64,000 nucleotides of DNA from Ramlibacter sp. PS4R-6 (GCF_037572775.1 NZ_JBBHKA010000001.1:2542001-2606000), one strand, 5' to 3'. Positions 33,523-42,842 are shown, counted from the stretch's first letter. Translations and numbers: made by a program. The notes: generated by a model not told the origin, from the sequence alone.

Positions 33523-34728
33523 CTAGCCCGCGCCGCCCCCGAGCACCTCGCCGAACAGCACCCACTTCTTGCCGTCGAACTTGGACAGCTGCGCCTGGTC
33601 GATGGGCGCGTGGTCGGTGGCGCTGGTGTTCACGGAGATGCCGGGCAACAGCAGGCCGTGCTTCCAGTTCTTGATGCTCTCGGCCGCCTTCTTGATGTTG
33701 TCCTTGCTGTAGTTGCCGTTGCACTGCTTCAGCGTCTGCAGCATCAGGTTGGCGGTGATGTACGCATAGACGTTGCTCGCGTCGAGCACGTTGCCCTCGG
33801 TGTAGTGCTTGCCCATGAAGGCGCGCCACTCGAGCATGGCGGGGTCGTCCTTCCACGTCGGGTCGGATTCGTCCTTGTAGTACTGCACCGTGATCACGTC
33901 CACGCTCTTGTCCAGGCCCGCGGGCGTGAGCACGCTGCCCACCGAGGCGCCCACGTTGTTCACGATGTTCAGCGGCGGCTTCCAGCCCGAGTCGTACACG
34001 CGGCGGATGGCCTGCGCGGCAAACTTCGGCGTGGTGATGTTGATGAACGTGTCGGCGCCGCTGGCCTTGAGCGTGAGGATCTGCGAATCCACCGTCGGGT
34101 CCGTCACTTCGTAGGTGGCGCGCGCGACGATCATCTTGGCCTTGTCGCCCTTGAGCACGTTTTCCACGCCGGCGAGAACGTCCTTGCCGTAGTCGTCGTT
34201 CTGGTAAAGGATCGCGATCTTGGCGTTGGGCCGGTTCTTCAGGATGTACTTGGCGTAGATCTCGCCTTCGGTCTGGTAGCTCAGGTTGAAGCCGAAGGTC
34301 CACGGGTAGTTCTTGGCGTCGTTCCACTTGGTCGCGCCGGTCGCCACGAACAGGTGCGGGATCTTCTTGGCGTTGACGTACTTGTGGATGGCCGAGTTGC
34401 TGGGCGTGCCCAGCGTCTGGAACAGGGCGTCGACGTTGTCCTGTTCGACCAGGCGGCGGATCTGTTCCACCGTCTTGGGCGGGCTGTAGCCGTCGTCCAG
34501 CGAGATCAGGTTGACCATCGCGCCGTTCACGCCGCCCTCGGCGTTGACCTTCTTGAAGAAGGCCTGGTGCAACTTGCCGATGGTGCCGTAGGCCGATGCG
34601 GGCCCGCTGTAAGGCATGGTCTGCCCGAGCTTGACCTCCTTCTTGGCCTGCGCGTACACGGTGTTCAGGTAGGGGGCTGCGACGGCGGCCGCGCCGATCG
34701 CCAGTGTCTTGCGTCGATTGAGGGTCAT
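33523..34728 (-). CDS. Branched-chain amino-acid-type ABC substrate-binding protein
   Basis: 401 residues, periplasmic. The leader has a twin-arginine-like start (LNRRKTLAIGAAAVAAPYL) and cleavage near VYAQA. The periplasmic-binding type 1 fold follows: VKLGQTMPYSGPASAYGTIG, DDGYSPPKTVEQIRRLVEQD, FVATGATKWNDAKNYPWTFG, AILYQNDDYGKD and DTFINITTPKFAAQAIRRV. It is the LivK-like receptor for the permease encoded upstream in the operon; relatives bind amino acids, amides or aromatic acids, so the ligand is open. Start overlaps the livM stop by 4 bp. Confidence 0.94.
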   Translation of the reverse strand: MTLNRRKTLAIGAAAVAAPYLNTVYAQAKKEVKLGQTMPYSGPASAYGTIGKLHQAFFKKVNAEGGVNGAMVNLISLDDGYSPPKTVEQIRRLVEQDNVDALFQTLGTPSNSAIHKYVNAKKIPHLFVATGATKWNDAKNYPWTFGFNLSYQTEGEIYAKYILKNRPNAKIAILYQNDDYGKDVLAGVENVLKGDKAKMIVARATYEVTDPTVDSQILTLKASGADTFINITTPKFAAQAIRRVYDSGWKPPLNIVNNVGASVGSVLTPAGLDKSVDVITVQYYKDESDPTWKDDPAMLEWRAFMGKHYTEGNVLDASNVYAYITANLMLQTLKQCNGNYSKDNIKKAAESIKNWKHGLLLPGISVNTSATDHAPIDQAQLSKFDGKKWVLFGEVLGGGAG

Positions 34729-35693
34729 CTTGTTTCCTTTCTGGAGAGAGGCACTTGCACTTTGTGGCGGACGACGCGGATCAGCCCGGCCACGCCCGAA
34801 GGCATCAGGTACATGAACCCGATGAGGAAGACGCCGTAGATCGCCCAGGGTGCTGCCTTGGAGATCTGGTCGGCGATGTTGGGGGTGAACTGGATGAAGA
34901 GCGCGCCGTAGAACGCGCCCGAGATCGATGCGAGGCCGCCCACCACCATGCCGATCAGGAGCGTGAGCGACAGGAAGATGGTGAACGAGTCGGGCGATGC
35001 GAACTGCACCGCAATGGCCGCGAGCGCGCCGGCCACGCCGGTGTACAGCGCCGACACGCCGAAGGTGAGCGACTTGTAGATGGCGGTGTTGATGCCCATG
35101 GCCTGCGCGGCGATGGGGTGGTCGCGGATGGCGACGAGCGCGCGGCCCACGCGCCCGCGCAGGATGTTCCACGCGGCGAAGAACAGCAGCACCACCCACA
35201 GCAGCGTGAAGTAGTAAAGCCACTGGTCCTGGTTCAGGCCCGTCCATTCGGGCGCTTCGGGCTTGATGATCACCACGCCCATGGAGCCGCCTGTCCAGTG
35301 CTCCAGGCCCTTGTGCTTGAGGATCTGCGGCACGGCGTTGCCCAGCGCCAGCGTGGCCACCGCCAGGTACAGCCCCTCGAGGCGAAGCGCAGGGAGGCCG
35401 AAGAGGAAACCCGCCACCAGGCACACGAGCCCCGCAACCGGGATGGTCGCCCAGTACGCCCAGTTGGCCTTGTCCATCAGGATGGCCGCCGTGTAGGCGC
35501 CGATGGCGAAGAAGGCGCCGTGGCCCAGGGAGATCTGCCCGTTGTAGCCCGTGAGCATGTTCAGGCCCATGAGCGCGATGGCGTAGCAAAGCGCCATCGT
35601 CAGCTGGAAGGTGGTGTAGTTGCCCAGCACGAAGGGCAGGGCGCATGCGAGCGCGATGGCGATGGCGACGCCGATGGCCTGGTTGCGGTTCAT
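34725..35693 (-). CDS. livM: LivM-type ABC permease
   Basis: A 322-residue inner-membrane permease with about nine helices. Landmarks are NMLTGYNGQISLGHGAFFAI, the EAA-like loop GRALVAIRDHPIAAQAMGIN, and TLLIGMVVGGLASISGAFYG. The C-terminus GLIRVVRHKVQVPLSRKE is basic and cytosolic. The start at 35693 and stop overlap neighbours on both sides, so translation is coupled through livH, livM and livK. Confidence 0.95.
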   Translation of the reverse strand: MNRNQAIGVAIAIALACALPFVLGNYTTFQLTMALCYAIALMGLNMLTGYNGQISLGHGAFFAIGAYTAAILMDKANWAYWATIPVAGLVCLVAGFLFGLPALRLEGLYLAVATLALGNAVPQILKHKGLEHWTGGSMGVVIIKPEAPEWTGLNQDQWLYYFTLLWVVLLFFAAWNILRGRVGRALVAIRDHPIAAQAMGINTAIYKSLTFGVSALYTGVAGALAAIAVQFASPDSFTIFLSLTLLIGMVVGGLASISGAFYGALFIQFTPNIADQISKAAPWAIYGVFLIGFMYLMPSGVAGLIRVVRHKVQVPLSRKETR

Positions 35694-36559
35694 ACGCGCG
35701 CCACGTGGACGCGGCCGAAGAGGCCGCTGGGTTTGAGGACCATGGTGGCGACGATGATCACCAGCGCCACCGTCAATTTGAGCTCGGTGCCGAGGTACAC
35801 GCCCACCACGTTCTCGATCACGCCCACCATGAAGCCGCCGACGACCGCGCCCCAGGGGTTGTCGATGCCGCCCAGCAGCGCGCCCGCGAAGGCGTACAGC
35901 AAGATGCCGCCCATCATGTTGGGCTCGAGGTACACGACGGGCGCGACCATCATCCCCGCGATGGCGCCGATGGCCGCCGCCAGGCCCCAGCCGAGGGCCA
36001 GCATCCAGCTCACGCGCACGCCGACGAGCCGGCTCGACACCGGGTTCTGCGCCGCCGCGCGCATCGCCAGGCCCAGCGGCGTGAAGCGGAAGAAGGCGAA
36101 CACCAGCGCCAGCACGACGAGCGTCACCGACATCGCGCCCATCTCGTGCGGGCCGATGAAGCTGTTGTCCAGGACCGAACTCGTGGGGAAGGGGCTGGGG
36201 AAGGGCTTGATGGTGTAGCTGTAGATCCAGCCGGCGACGCTGTTGAAGATGACCAGCAGGCCGATGAACACGATGACGACGGACAGCACCGGCGCGTTCT
36301 GCACCGGCCGCATGATCACGCGCTGGATCAGCACGCCGCCGGCGAACGCGATCACCACCGTGAGGAAGAACGCCACCCAGTAAGGCATGCCGGCGCTGAT
36401 CAGCGACCAGCAGATGTAGGTGGCGAACATCGCCATCTCGCCCTGCGCGAAATTCACGAGGTGCGTGGCCTGGTAGATCATCACGAGCGCCAGCGCCAGG
36501 CTGGCGTAGATGCTGCCCGTGGCCAGGCCCGAGACCATCTGGTGCAAAAGCAGTTCCAT
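35690..36559 (-). CDS. livH: LivH-type ABC permease
   Basis: A 289-residue permease with about eight helices. Typical: QMVSGLATGSIYASLALALV, ATHLVNFAQGEMAMFATYIC, LAMRAAAQNPVSSRLVGVRV (coupling helix to the ATPases) and LGGIDNPWGAVVGGFMVGVI. It lies nine bases after livF and overlaps livM. With LivM it forms the translocation channel. Confidence 0.95.
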   Translation of the reverse strand: MELLLHQMVSGLATGSIYASLALALVMIYQATHLVNFAQGEMAMFATYICWSLISAGMPYWVAFFLTVVIAFAGGVLIQRVIMRPVQNAPVLSVVIVFIGLLVIFNSVAGWIYSYTIKPFPSPFPTSSVLDNSFIGPHEMGAMSVTLVVLALVFAFFRFTPLGLAMRAAAQNPVSSRLVGVRVSWMLALGWGLAAAIGAIAGMMVAPVVYLEPNMMGGILLYAFAGALLGGIDNPWGAVVGGFMVGVIENVVGVYLGTELKLTVALVIIVATMVLKPSGLFGRVHVARV

Positions 36560-36568
36560 GTTCTTGTT

Positions 36569-37285
36569 CTAGTAGCCCAGGTACGAGCGGCGCACCGACT
36601 CGTCGTTGCGGATGGATTCGGCGGTGCCGGAGATGACGACGTTGCCGGTCTCGAGCAGGTAGGCGTGGTCGGCCAGGCGCAGCGCGAGCGACGCGTTCTG
36701 CTCCACCAGCAGCACGCTGGTGCCCTCGGCCTTGTTGATCTCGCCGAGGATGTCGAAAAGCTCGCGCACGATCAGCGGGGCCAGGCCGAACGAAGGCTCG
36801 TCCAGCAGCAGCAACTTGGGCCGCAGCATCAGCGCGCGCGAGACGGCCAGCATCTGCTGCTCGCCGCCCGACAGCGTGCCGGCCTGCTGCTTGCGCCGCT
36901 CCTTCAGGCGCGGGAAGTAGCCGTACATGCGCTCGTAGTCGGCCTCGACCTGCGCCTTGTCCTTGCGCGTGTACGCGCCCATGCGCAGGTTCTCTTCGGT
37001 CGACAGGTTCAGGAAGGTGCCACGCCCGTCGGGCACGTGCGCCACGCCGCGGCGCACGATGTCCTCGGTGGGCTTGCCGTCGATGCGCTCGCCGGCGAAG
37101 GACACCTCGCCCTGCGTCTTGACCATGCCGCACACGGCGCGCAAGGTGGTCGTCTTGCCCGCGCCGTTGGCGCCGAGGATGGTGGTGATGCCGCCTTGCT
37201 GCACGTCGAACGAGATGCCGTGCAGCACCTTGGTCGGGCCGTACTGCGCGTGCAGGTTGCGCACGGAGAGGACGGGCGCCGTCAT
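36569..37285 (-). CDS. livF: LivF-type ABC ATPase
   Basis: 238-residue nucleotide-binding subunit. Walker A GANGAGKTTTLRAV, signature LSGGEQQMLAVSRAL and Walker B LLLLDEPSFGLAP are intact, and the C-terminus ends SVRRSYLGY, typical of LivF. The ATG at 37285 overlaps the livG stop. Pairs with LivG under the LivHM channel. Confidence 0.95.
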   Translation of the reverse strand: MTAPVLSVRNLHAQYGPTKVLHGISFDVQQGGITTILGANGAGKTTTLRAVCGMVKTQGEVSFAGERIDGKPTEDIVRRGVAHVPDGRGTFLNLSTEENLRMGAYTRKDKAQVEADYERMYGYFPRLKERRKQQAGTLSGGEQQMLAVSRALMLRPKLLLLDEPSFGLAPLIVRELFDILGEINKAEGTSVLLVEQNASLALRLADHAYLLETGNVVISGTAESIRNDESVRRSYLGY

Positions 37286-38055
37286 TTCTCTTCTTCCCCC
37301 AGGTACGCCTTGATCACGTCGGGGTTGGCCTGCACCTCGGCCGGCGTGCCGTCGGCGATCTTGCGGCCGAAGTCCAGCGCCACCACCTGGTCGGACACGC
37401 GCATCACCAGGTTCATGTGGTGCTCCACCAGCAGGATGGTGAGCTTGAGCTCCTGCTGGATGCGCCGCAGCAGCAGGCGCAGGCCGTCGACCTCCTCGTG
37501 GTTCAGGCCGCCGGCCGGCTCGTCGAGCAGCAGCAGCTTGGGCCGCGACATCAGCGCGCGCGCCAGCTCGACGCGCTTGGCCGTGCCGAACGGCAGGTCC
37601 GACACCGGGCGGTGCGCGACGTCGCCCAGGTCCATCAGGCCGATGGCCTCGGCAGCGCGGCCGTGCAGGTCGGCCTGCTCGCGCATCACCCAGGGCAGGC
37701 GCAGGGCGTTGGCGAGGAAGCCGCTGCGGGTCTGGCAGTGCCCGCCGATCATCACGTTGTCGAGCACGCTCATGGTGCGGAAGAGCGCGAGGTTCTGGAA
37801 CGTTCGACCTATGCCCAGGGCCGCGATCTTGTGCGCCGCGAAATCGGTGAGCGGCCGGCCCTCGAAGCGGATGCTGCCCTCGCTGAAGCTGTACAGCCGC
37901 GACAGGCAATTGAAGAGCGTGGTCTTGCCCGCACCGTTGGGCCCGATCAGGCCGGTGATATGCCCCGGCTGGATGGAAAAGGAGACACGGTCGAGCGCCG
38001 TGATCCCCCCGAACCGCACCGTGACATCGGAGACTTCGAGAAGCGTTGCCGACAT
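37282..38055 (-). CDS. livG: LivG-type ABC ATPase
   Basis: 257 residues. Walker A GPNGAGKTTLFNCL, the LivG-specific long insertion with NVMIGGHCQTRSGFLANALR, a signature region LPFGTAKRVELARAL and Walker B LLLLDEPAGGLN. It is the first gene of the livGFHMK operon. The 180-base divergent region upstream contains a CCCCGG/CCGGGG hairpin at 38125-38140 and the CCATGG array near the opposite gene. Confidence 0.95.
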   Translation of the reverse strand: MSATLLEVSDVTVRFGGITALDRVSFSIQPGHITGLIGPNGAGKTTLFNCLSRLYSFSEGSIRFEGRPLTDFAAHKIAALGIGRTFQNLALFRTMSVLDNVMIGGHCQTRSGFLANALRLPWVMREQADLHGRAAEAIGLMDLGDVAHRPVSDLPFGTAKRVELARALMSRPKLLLLDEPAGGLNHEEVDGLRLLLRRIQQELKLTILLVEHHMNLVMRVSDQVVALDFGRKIADGTPAEVQANPDVIKAYLGEEEK

Positions 38056-38197
38056 GGGCTGGTTTATGTCGCGGGCGCGACTCGCGCGCCAAGGGTGGAA
38101 ACCCCTGTCGCCTTGGCGTCATCGCCCCGGAACGCCGGGGCCGGAGCTCGACTGCTGCGCGGCAAATAAACTCGCCGTGGCTCATGGATACCTGTCA

Positions 38198-38239
38198 CCA
38201 TGGGTCTCCATGGACATCCATGGTGAAAGCAGTCCATGG
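38198..38239 (+). repeat. Phased CCATGG array across a start codon
   Basis: CCATGG occurs at 38198, 38208 and 38218, exactly 10 bp apart, and again at 38234, where it contains the ATG of the next gene. The outer pair of the first three forms an inverted repeat CACCATGG/CCATGGTG (38196-38203 and 38218-38225). Spacing of one helical turn suggests protein binding on one DNA face, or slippage-derived repeats; neither is proven. Confidence 0.6.
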
Positions 38240-38535
38240 GTTCCTATTTGTGGTGCGCGCTGGGCGCGATCCTCGGTTGGGTGGCCAGCCGCATGAACGA
38301 GCCCAAGAACTTCGTCACCATGGTCGAATCGGTCGCCGTCGGCGTTTTCGGCGCCTTCCTCGGGGGCGAATTCCTGCCGGCGATGGTCCTGGCTCCGCAG
38401 CCCGGTGGATCGGCGATCAACCTGCTGTCGATCGCGATGGCCGTCGGCGGCGCGGTGGCTTGCCTGCTGGTGCTCGGCGCGCTGCGCCGCTCCGTCGGGC
38501 CGCTCAAGCCCCACAAGAAGCGCCGGCCCACCTGA
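38236..38535 (+). CDS. Small membrane protein of GlsB/YeaQ/YmgE type
   Basis: 99 residues with three hydrophobic segments (LWCALGAILGWVASRM, MVESVAVGVFGAFLGGEFL, LLSIAMAVGGAVACLLVLGA) and a basic tail (PLKPHKKRRPT). The glycine-rich GAxLGW...VGVFGAFLGG pattern resembles the transglycosylase-associated (GlsB/YeaQ) family, linked to stress responses in other bacteria. The start lies within the CCATGG array. tcuA begins 47 bases after the stop. Confidence 0.7.
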   Translation: MGSYLWCALGAILGWVASRMNEPKNFVTMVESVAVGVFGAFLGGEFLPAMVLAPQPGGSAINLLSIAMAVGGAVACLLVLGALRRSVGPLKPHKKRRPT

Positions 38536-38581
38536 CAGCCGCGTTGGCATGCTTACCGCTTCACCGGTAAGCTTGCCGGCG

Positions 38582-39961
38582 ATGGTCGACGTCCTCGTCA
38601 TCGGCGGCGGCAACGCCGCCCTGTGCGCTGCCCTGATGGCCCGCGAGGCCGGGGCGAGCGTGCGGGTGCTGGAGGCGGCGCCGCGCGAATGGCGCGGCGG
38701 CAACTCGCCGCACACGCGCAACCTGCGCTGCATGCACGACGCGCCGCAGGACGTGCTGGTGGACGCCTATCCCGAAGAGGAGTTCTGGCAGGACCTGCTG
38801 AAGGTCACCGGCGGGATCACCAACGAAAAGCTCGCGCGCCTGGCGATCCGCGAATCGGCGACGTGCCGCGCCTGGATGCGGCGGCATGGCGTGCGCTTCC
38901 AGCCGGCGCTGCCGGGCACCTTGCACCTTTCGCGCACCAACGCGTTCTTCATGGGCGGCGGCAAGGCGCTGGTCAATGCGTACTACCGCAGCGCCGCGCG
39001 CATGGGCGTGGACGTGAGCTACGGCACGCCGGTGGATACGCTGGAAATCCGCGACGGCCGCTTCGTCGCCGCCGTCGCCAAGGGCGAGCGCATCGAGGCG
39101 AAGGCCTGCGTGCTGGCCGCGGGCGGTTTCGAATCCAACCGCGAGTGGCTGCGCGAGGCGTGGGGCCGGAACGAACGCGGCGAATGGCCCGCCGAGAACT
39201 TCATCATCCGCGGCACGCGCTTCAACCAGGGCGTGCTCATCCGGCACATGCGCGAGCAGGGCGCCGACATCGTCGGCGACCCGACGCAGGCCCACTGCGT
39301 GGCCATCGATGCGCGTGCGCCGCTGTACGACGGCGGCATCGTCACGCGCGTCGATGCGGTTTCGCTGGGTGTGATGGTCAACCGCGAAGGCCAACGCTTC
39401 CACGACGAGGGCGAGGACTTCTGGCCCAAGCGCTATGCGCTGTGGGGGCGGCTGGTGGCTTTCCAGCCGCAGCAGGAGGGCTTCTGCATCATCGACCGCA
39501 AGGCGCTGGGGCGCTTCATGCCGCCGGTGTTCCCGGGCGAGGAGGCCGTAACGCTGGAAGAACTCGCGCGCAAGCTGGGCCTGCCCGAAGCGGCGTTCAT
39601 GCAGACGATGCGCGCGTTCAACGCGGCGTGCCGCCCGGGCACGTTCGACCACACGGTGCTGGACGATTGCCGCACCGAAGGCCTCGTGCCCGCCAAGTCG
39701 CACTGGGCGCGCCCCATCGACACGCCGCCTTTCGTGGGCTACCGGCTGCGGCCGGGCGTGACGTTCACCTACCTGGGCCTGAAGACGAACGAGAAGGCGC
39801 AGGTGCACTTCGGCGGCGCGCCCAGCGACAACCTGTTCGTCGCCGGCGAGATGATGGCCGGCAACGTGCTGGGCCAGGGCTACACGGCGGGCGTGGGCAT
39901 GACGATCGGCACGGCCTTCGGCCGCATCGCAGGAACGGAGGCCGCGCGTGCAGCAGCTTGA
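38582..39961 (+). CDS. tcuA: FAD-dependent tricarballylate dehydrogenase
   Basis: A 459-residue flavoprotein of the fumarate-reductase/succinate-dehydrogenase type. N-terminal FAD dinucleotide motif [20 protein letters not shown]; then [44 protein letters not shown] and a C-terminal FAD-closing segment [20 protein letters not shown]. This combination matches TcuA, which oxidises tricarballylate to cis-aconitate. ATG at 38582 is right before the glycine motif. It overlaps tcuB by 14 bp. Related carboxylates are possible substrates. Confidence 0.9.
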   Translation: MVDVLVIGGGNAALCAALMAREAGASVRVLEAAPREWRGGNSPHTRNLRCMHDAPQDVLVDAYPEEEFWQDLLKVTGGITNEKLARLAIRESATCRAWMRRHGVRFQPALPGTLHLSRTNAFFMGGGKALVNAYYRSAARMGVDVSYGTPVDTLEIRDGRFVAAVAKGERIEAKACVLAAGGFESNREWLREAWGRNERGEWPAENFIIRGTRFNQGVLIRHMREQGADIVGDPTQAHCVAIDARAPLYDGGIVTRVDAVSLGVMVNREGQRFHDEGEDFWPKRYALWGRLVAFQPQQEGFCIIDRKALGRFMPPVFPGEEAVTLEELARKLGLPEAAFMQTMRAFNAACRPGTFDHTVLDDCRTEGLVPAKSHWARPIDTPPFVGYRLRPGVTFTYLGLKTNEKAQVHFGGAPSDNLFVAGEMMAGNVLGQGYTAGVGMTIGTAFGRIAGTEAARAAA

Positions 39962-41075
39962 AGCGCTGGTGCGCGCGGCTGAGGCGGAGGTGGACCGCCA
40001 GATGCAGATCTGCAATGCCTGCCGCTACTGCGAAGGCTTCTGCGCGGTGTTCCCCGCGATGACGCGGCGGCTGTCGTTCGATGGGGCCGACGCGCACTAC
40101 CTGGCCAACCTGTGCCACAACTGCGGCGCGTGCCTGCATGCGTGCCAGTACGCGCCGCCGCACGAATTCGCGGTGAACGTGCCGCGCGCGATGGCGCAGC
40201 TGCGCGTGAAGACGTACGAGGAATTCGCGTGGCCGCGCGGGCTGGGTGGCCTGTACCGCCGCAACGGCCTGTTCGTGGCGCTGGCCACCGCGGCTTGGCT
40301 CGCCTTCTTCCTCGTGCTCGCCACTTGGGGTCGTCCCGGCGAAGGACGGGACGCAGCGTCTTTGGCCGGCAACTTCTACGCGGTGTTCCCGCACGGCACG
40401 CTCGTCACGATGTTCGGCGTGGTCTTCCTCTGGGCCTTGTTCGCACTGGCCGTTGGCGTCACACGTTTTTGGCGCGCGATCGGCCCCGAGGGTTCCGAAC
40501 CCGGCGCCGCCGCCGAAGCCACGCGCGACGCACTTACCCTGCGCTACCTCGACGGCGGCCACGGCGAAGGCTGCAACGACGAGGACGACCGCTTCACCTT
40601 GCGCCGCCGCGTGTTCCACCACTTCACCTTCTACGGCTTCATGCTGTGTTTCGCAGCCACGTGTGTCGCCACCGTCTATCACTACGCAATGGGCCTGCAT
40701 GCGCCGTATCCGCTCGCGAGCCTGCCCGTCGTGCTCGGCACGCTGGGCGGCATCGGACTCGTCATCGGTCCCGTGGGCCTGCTCTGGTTGAACTTTCGAC
40801 GTCACCCGCTGCACACGGAACCGTCGCAACGCCCGATGGATGTCGGCTTCATCGCCTTGCTGCTCGCCACGAGCATCACCGGCCTGGCGCTGCTGGGCTG
40901 GCGCGACACGTCGGCCATGCCCACATGGCTGGCCATCCACCTCGGCTGCGTGATGGCCTTGTTCCTCACGCTGCCTTATGGCAAGTTCGCCCATGCGGCC
41001 TATCGCGTGGCCGCGTTGTTGAAGTACCAGGTGGAAAGGCGGCGGCGCAACCCCGTCGCCGTTGCAGCGGATTGA
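39948..41075 (+). CDS. tcuB: TcuB, Fe-S and membrane electron-transfer subunit
   Basis: 375 residues; reoxidises TcuA by passing electrons to the membrane. N-terminal cysteine clusters [15 protein letters not shown] and [18 protein letters not shown] bind Fe-S; about six membrane helices follow, with His residues (for example [12 protein letters not shown] and YHYAMGLH) that could bind heme. Start is GTG at 39948, after AGGAACGGAGG. A REP-like repeat at 40330-40363 lies inside the gene and is translated as [12 protein letters not shown] in a loop between the first two helices, with the frame intact. Confidence 0.9.
   Translation: MQQLEALVRAAEAEVDRQMQICNACRYCEGFCAVFPAMTRRLSFDGADAHYLANLCHNCGACLHACQYAPPHEFAVNVPRAMAQLRVKTYEEFAWPRGLGGLYRRNGLFVALATAAWLAFFLVLATWGRPGEGRDAASLAGNFYAVFPHGTLVTMFGVVFLWALFALAVGVTRFWRAIGPEGSEPGAAAEATRDALTLRYLDGGHGEGCNDEDDRFTLRRRVFHHFTFYGFMLCFAATCVATVYHYAMGLHAPYPLASLPVVLGTLGGIGLVIGPVGLLWLNFRRHPLHTEPSQRPMDVGFIALLLATSITGLALLGWRDTSAMPTWLAIHLGCVMALFLTLPYGKFAHAAYRVAALLKYQVERRRRNPVAVAAD
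40330..40363 (+). repeat. REP-like palindrome R5 inside tcuB
   Basis: GTCGTCCCGGCGAAGGACGG then GACGCAGCGTCTTT. It differs from the intergenic copies at only a few positions, and the changes fall in the right arm and tail, so the hairpin is weakened. It is in frame within tcuB. The neighbouring sequence gives ordinary helix-coding codons. Confidence 0.8.
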
Positions 41076-41077
41076 CC

Positions 41078-41851
41078 ATGCTCCAGATCGCGTCGATGAA
41101 GGACAGCTGCGCGCCCGCCGAATGGCAGGCGCGCGTGGACCTCGCCGCGTGCTACCGCCTGGTGGACCTGTACGGCCTGTCGGACATGATGGCCAACCAC
41201 ATCTCCTCGAGCGTGCCGGGCGAAGAAGGCGCGTTCCTCATCAACCCCTACGGGATGATGTACGAGGAGATCACCGCGTCGTCGCTCATCAAGGTGGACC
41301 TGGCGGGCAACATCCTGGCCAAGCCCGACTTCGGCGCGCTCGACTACGGCATCAACCGCGCGGGCTACGTGATCCACAGCGCGGTGCACGAGGCGCGGCC
41401 CGAGGTGCGCTGCGTGATCCACGTGCACACTTGGGCGACCATGGCCGTGTCGGCGCTGGAGTGCGGCCTGCTGCCCATCACGCAGACGTCCATGCGCTTC
41501 TTGAAGATCGGCTACCACGATTACGAAGGCGTGGTGCTCGACGAGCGCGAGAAGACGTCGCTCTTGCGCGACCTGGGCCAGGGCGAGGCGCTGATCTTGC
41601 GCAACCACGGCGCGCTCGTCGTCGGCAGGACGGTGGGCGAGGCCTTCAACTGGACGCACCGGCTGGAGCTCTCGTGCCGCGCGCAGGTCGCGGCGATGTC
41701 GTGCAACACCCCGTTGAGAAGCGTGCAGCCCGATGTCGCGGAGCAGACCTGGAACCAGTACCAGCCCGGCACGCGCCGCCCCTACGGCCTGATGGAGTGG
41801 CCGGCGCTGCTGCGCAAGCTGGACCGGCTGGATGCGAGCTACCGCACCTGA
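41078..41851 (+). CDS. Class II aldolase/adducin family protein
   Basis: 257 residues. Landmarks of the metal-dependent class II aldolase fold: LSDMMANHISSSVPG, EEITASSLIKVD, VIHSAVHEARPEVRCVIHVH (metal His pair), RNHGALVVGRTV and YQPGTRRPYGLMEWPALLRK at the C-terminus. Members cleave hydroxy-acid or sugar-phosphate aldols, or act as adducin-like proteins. It begins two bases after the tcuB stop and precedes the Bug receptor gene, so it belongs to the carboxylate operon; the exact reaction is not deducible. Confidence 0.9.
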   Translation: MLQIASMKDSCAPAEWQARVDLAACYRLVDLYGLSDMMANHISSSVPGEEGAFLINPYGMMYEEITASSLIKVDLAGNILAKPDFGALDYGINRAGYVIHSAVHEARPEVRCVIHVHTWATMAVSALECGLLPITQTSMRFLKIGYHDYEGVVLDEREKTSLLRDLGQGEALILRNHGALVVGRTVGEAFNWTHRLELSCRAQVAAMSCNTPLRSVQPDVAEQTWNQYQPGTRRPYGLMEWPALLRKLDRLDASYRT

Positions 41852-41873
41852 ATCCGAAACCAAGGAGACGAAG

Positions 41874-42842
41874 ATGTTGAGAAGAACCCTCCTGCTCTCG
41901 CTGGCGGCCGCCGCGATGGCGGGCCCGGCGCTGGCGCAAACCTTCCCGCCCGCCAAGCCCGTCACCATGTACGTGGGCTTCGCCCCGGGCGGCGCCGCGG
42001 ATTCATCGGCGCGCCTCATCGCGAAGAAGCTCACCGAGAACATCGGCCAGTCGGTGGTGGTGGAGAACAAGCCCGGCGCGGGCGGCAACATCGCGCACCA
42101 GCTCACCGCGCAAGGCCCCGCGGACGGCAGCGTGATCCTCTTCGGCTCCATCGGGCCGCTCACGATCGCGCCGCACATGCTCAAGGTGGGCTACGACCCG
42201 TTCAAGGACCTCGCACCGCTGTCGGGCGGCGTGCAGTTCGCGAGCATCCTGGTCGTCAACTCGCAGGCGTCGGGCATCAAGACGCTGGCCGATTTCGTCG
42301 CGGCCGCGAAGAAGAACCCGGGCGGCGTGACCTTCGCGTCGACCGGGCCGGGGTCGGCCTCGCACCTCACGGGCGAGCTGTTCGCGCAAAGGGCCGGCGT
42401 GGAGATGACGCACGTGCCGTACCGCGGCGGCTCCGCGGCCATGCCGGACCTGCTCGCGGGCCGGTTCACGTCCTACTTCGCCGCGCCCCCGACGGCATTG
42501 CCGCAGATCGAGGCGGGCAAGATCACGCCGATCGCGACGACCGGGCTGCAGCGCATGCGCGAGCTGCCGAACGTGCCGACCGTCGCCGAATCGGGCTACG
42601 CGGGCTTCGAGGCGCTCAACTGGTACGCCTTCGTCGCGTCGGCCAAGACGCCGAAGGAGATCCTCGACCGCTGGAACGTGGAGATCGTGAAGGTGCTGAA
42701 CGACCCCGCGACCAAGGATCAGCTGCTCAAGCACGGCGTCACGCCGATGCCGACCACGCGCGAGCAATTCGCGGAGTTCATGAAGAAGGAGTCGGAGCAG
42801 TGGGGGAAGATCGTGCGGGAGAAGAAGATCACGGGGGAATAG
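41874..42842 (+). CDS. Bug-family (TctC-like) solute-binding protein 3
   Basis: 322-residue periplasmic receptor. Signal peptide MLRRTLLLSLAAAAMAGPA ending at ALAQT; then KPVTMYVGFAPGGAADSSAR, VVENKPGAGGNIAHQLTAQG, FASTGPGSASHLTGELFAQR, THVPYRGGSAAMPDLLAGRF and LPNVPTVAESGYAGFEALNW. The ATG at 41874 follows the ribosome site AAGGAGA; an upstream in-frame ATG lies inside the aldolase gene. It is the last gene of the tcuAB-aldolase cluster and the likely importer receptor for its substrate. The 3' end overlaps the convergent lipoprotein gene by 14 bp. Confidence 0.94.
   Translation: MLRRTLLLSLAAAAMAGPALAQTFPPAKPVTMYVGFAPGGAADSSARLIAKKLTENIGQSVVVENKPGAGGNIAHQLTAQGPADGSVILFGSIGPLTIAPHMLKVGYDPFKDLAPLSGGVQFASILVVNSQASGIKTLADFVAAAKKNPGGVTFASTGPGSASHLTGELFAQRAGVEMTHVPYRGGSAAMPDLLAGRFTSYFAAPPTALPQIEAGKITPIATTGLQRMRELPNVPTVAESGYAGFEALNWYAFVASAKTPKEILDRWNVEIVKVLNDPATKDQLLKHGVTPMPTTREQFAEFMKKESEQWGKIVREKKITGE

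Noticed and set aside
38125..38140. CCCCGG-AACG-CCGGGG hairpin as a further REP copy or terminator
   Set aside because: It lacks the CCAGTGTCTTT flank and arm sequence of the repeat family, and no T tract follows; it lies in a divergent promoter region.
35645..38296. Long plus-strand open frame over the liv operon
   Set aside because: Antisense to livH, livF and livG, all with intact ABC motifs.
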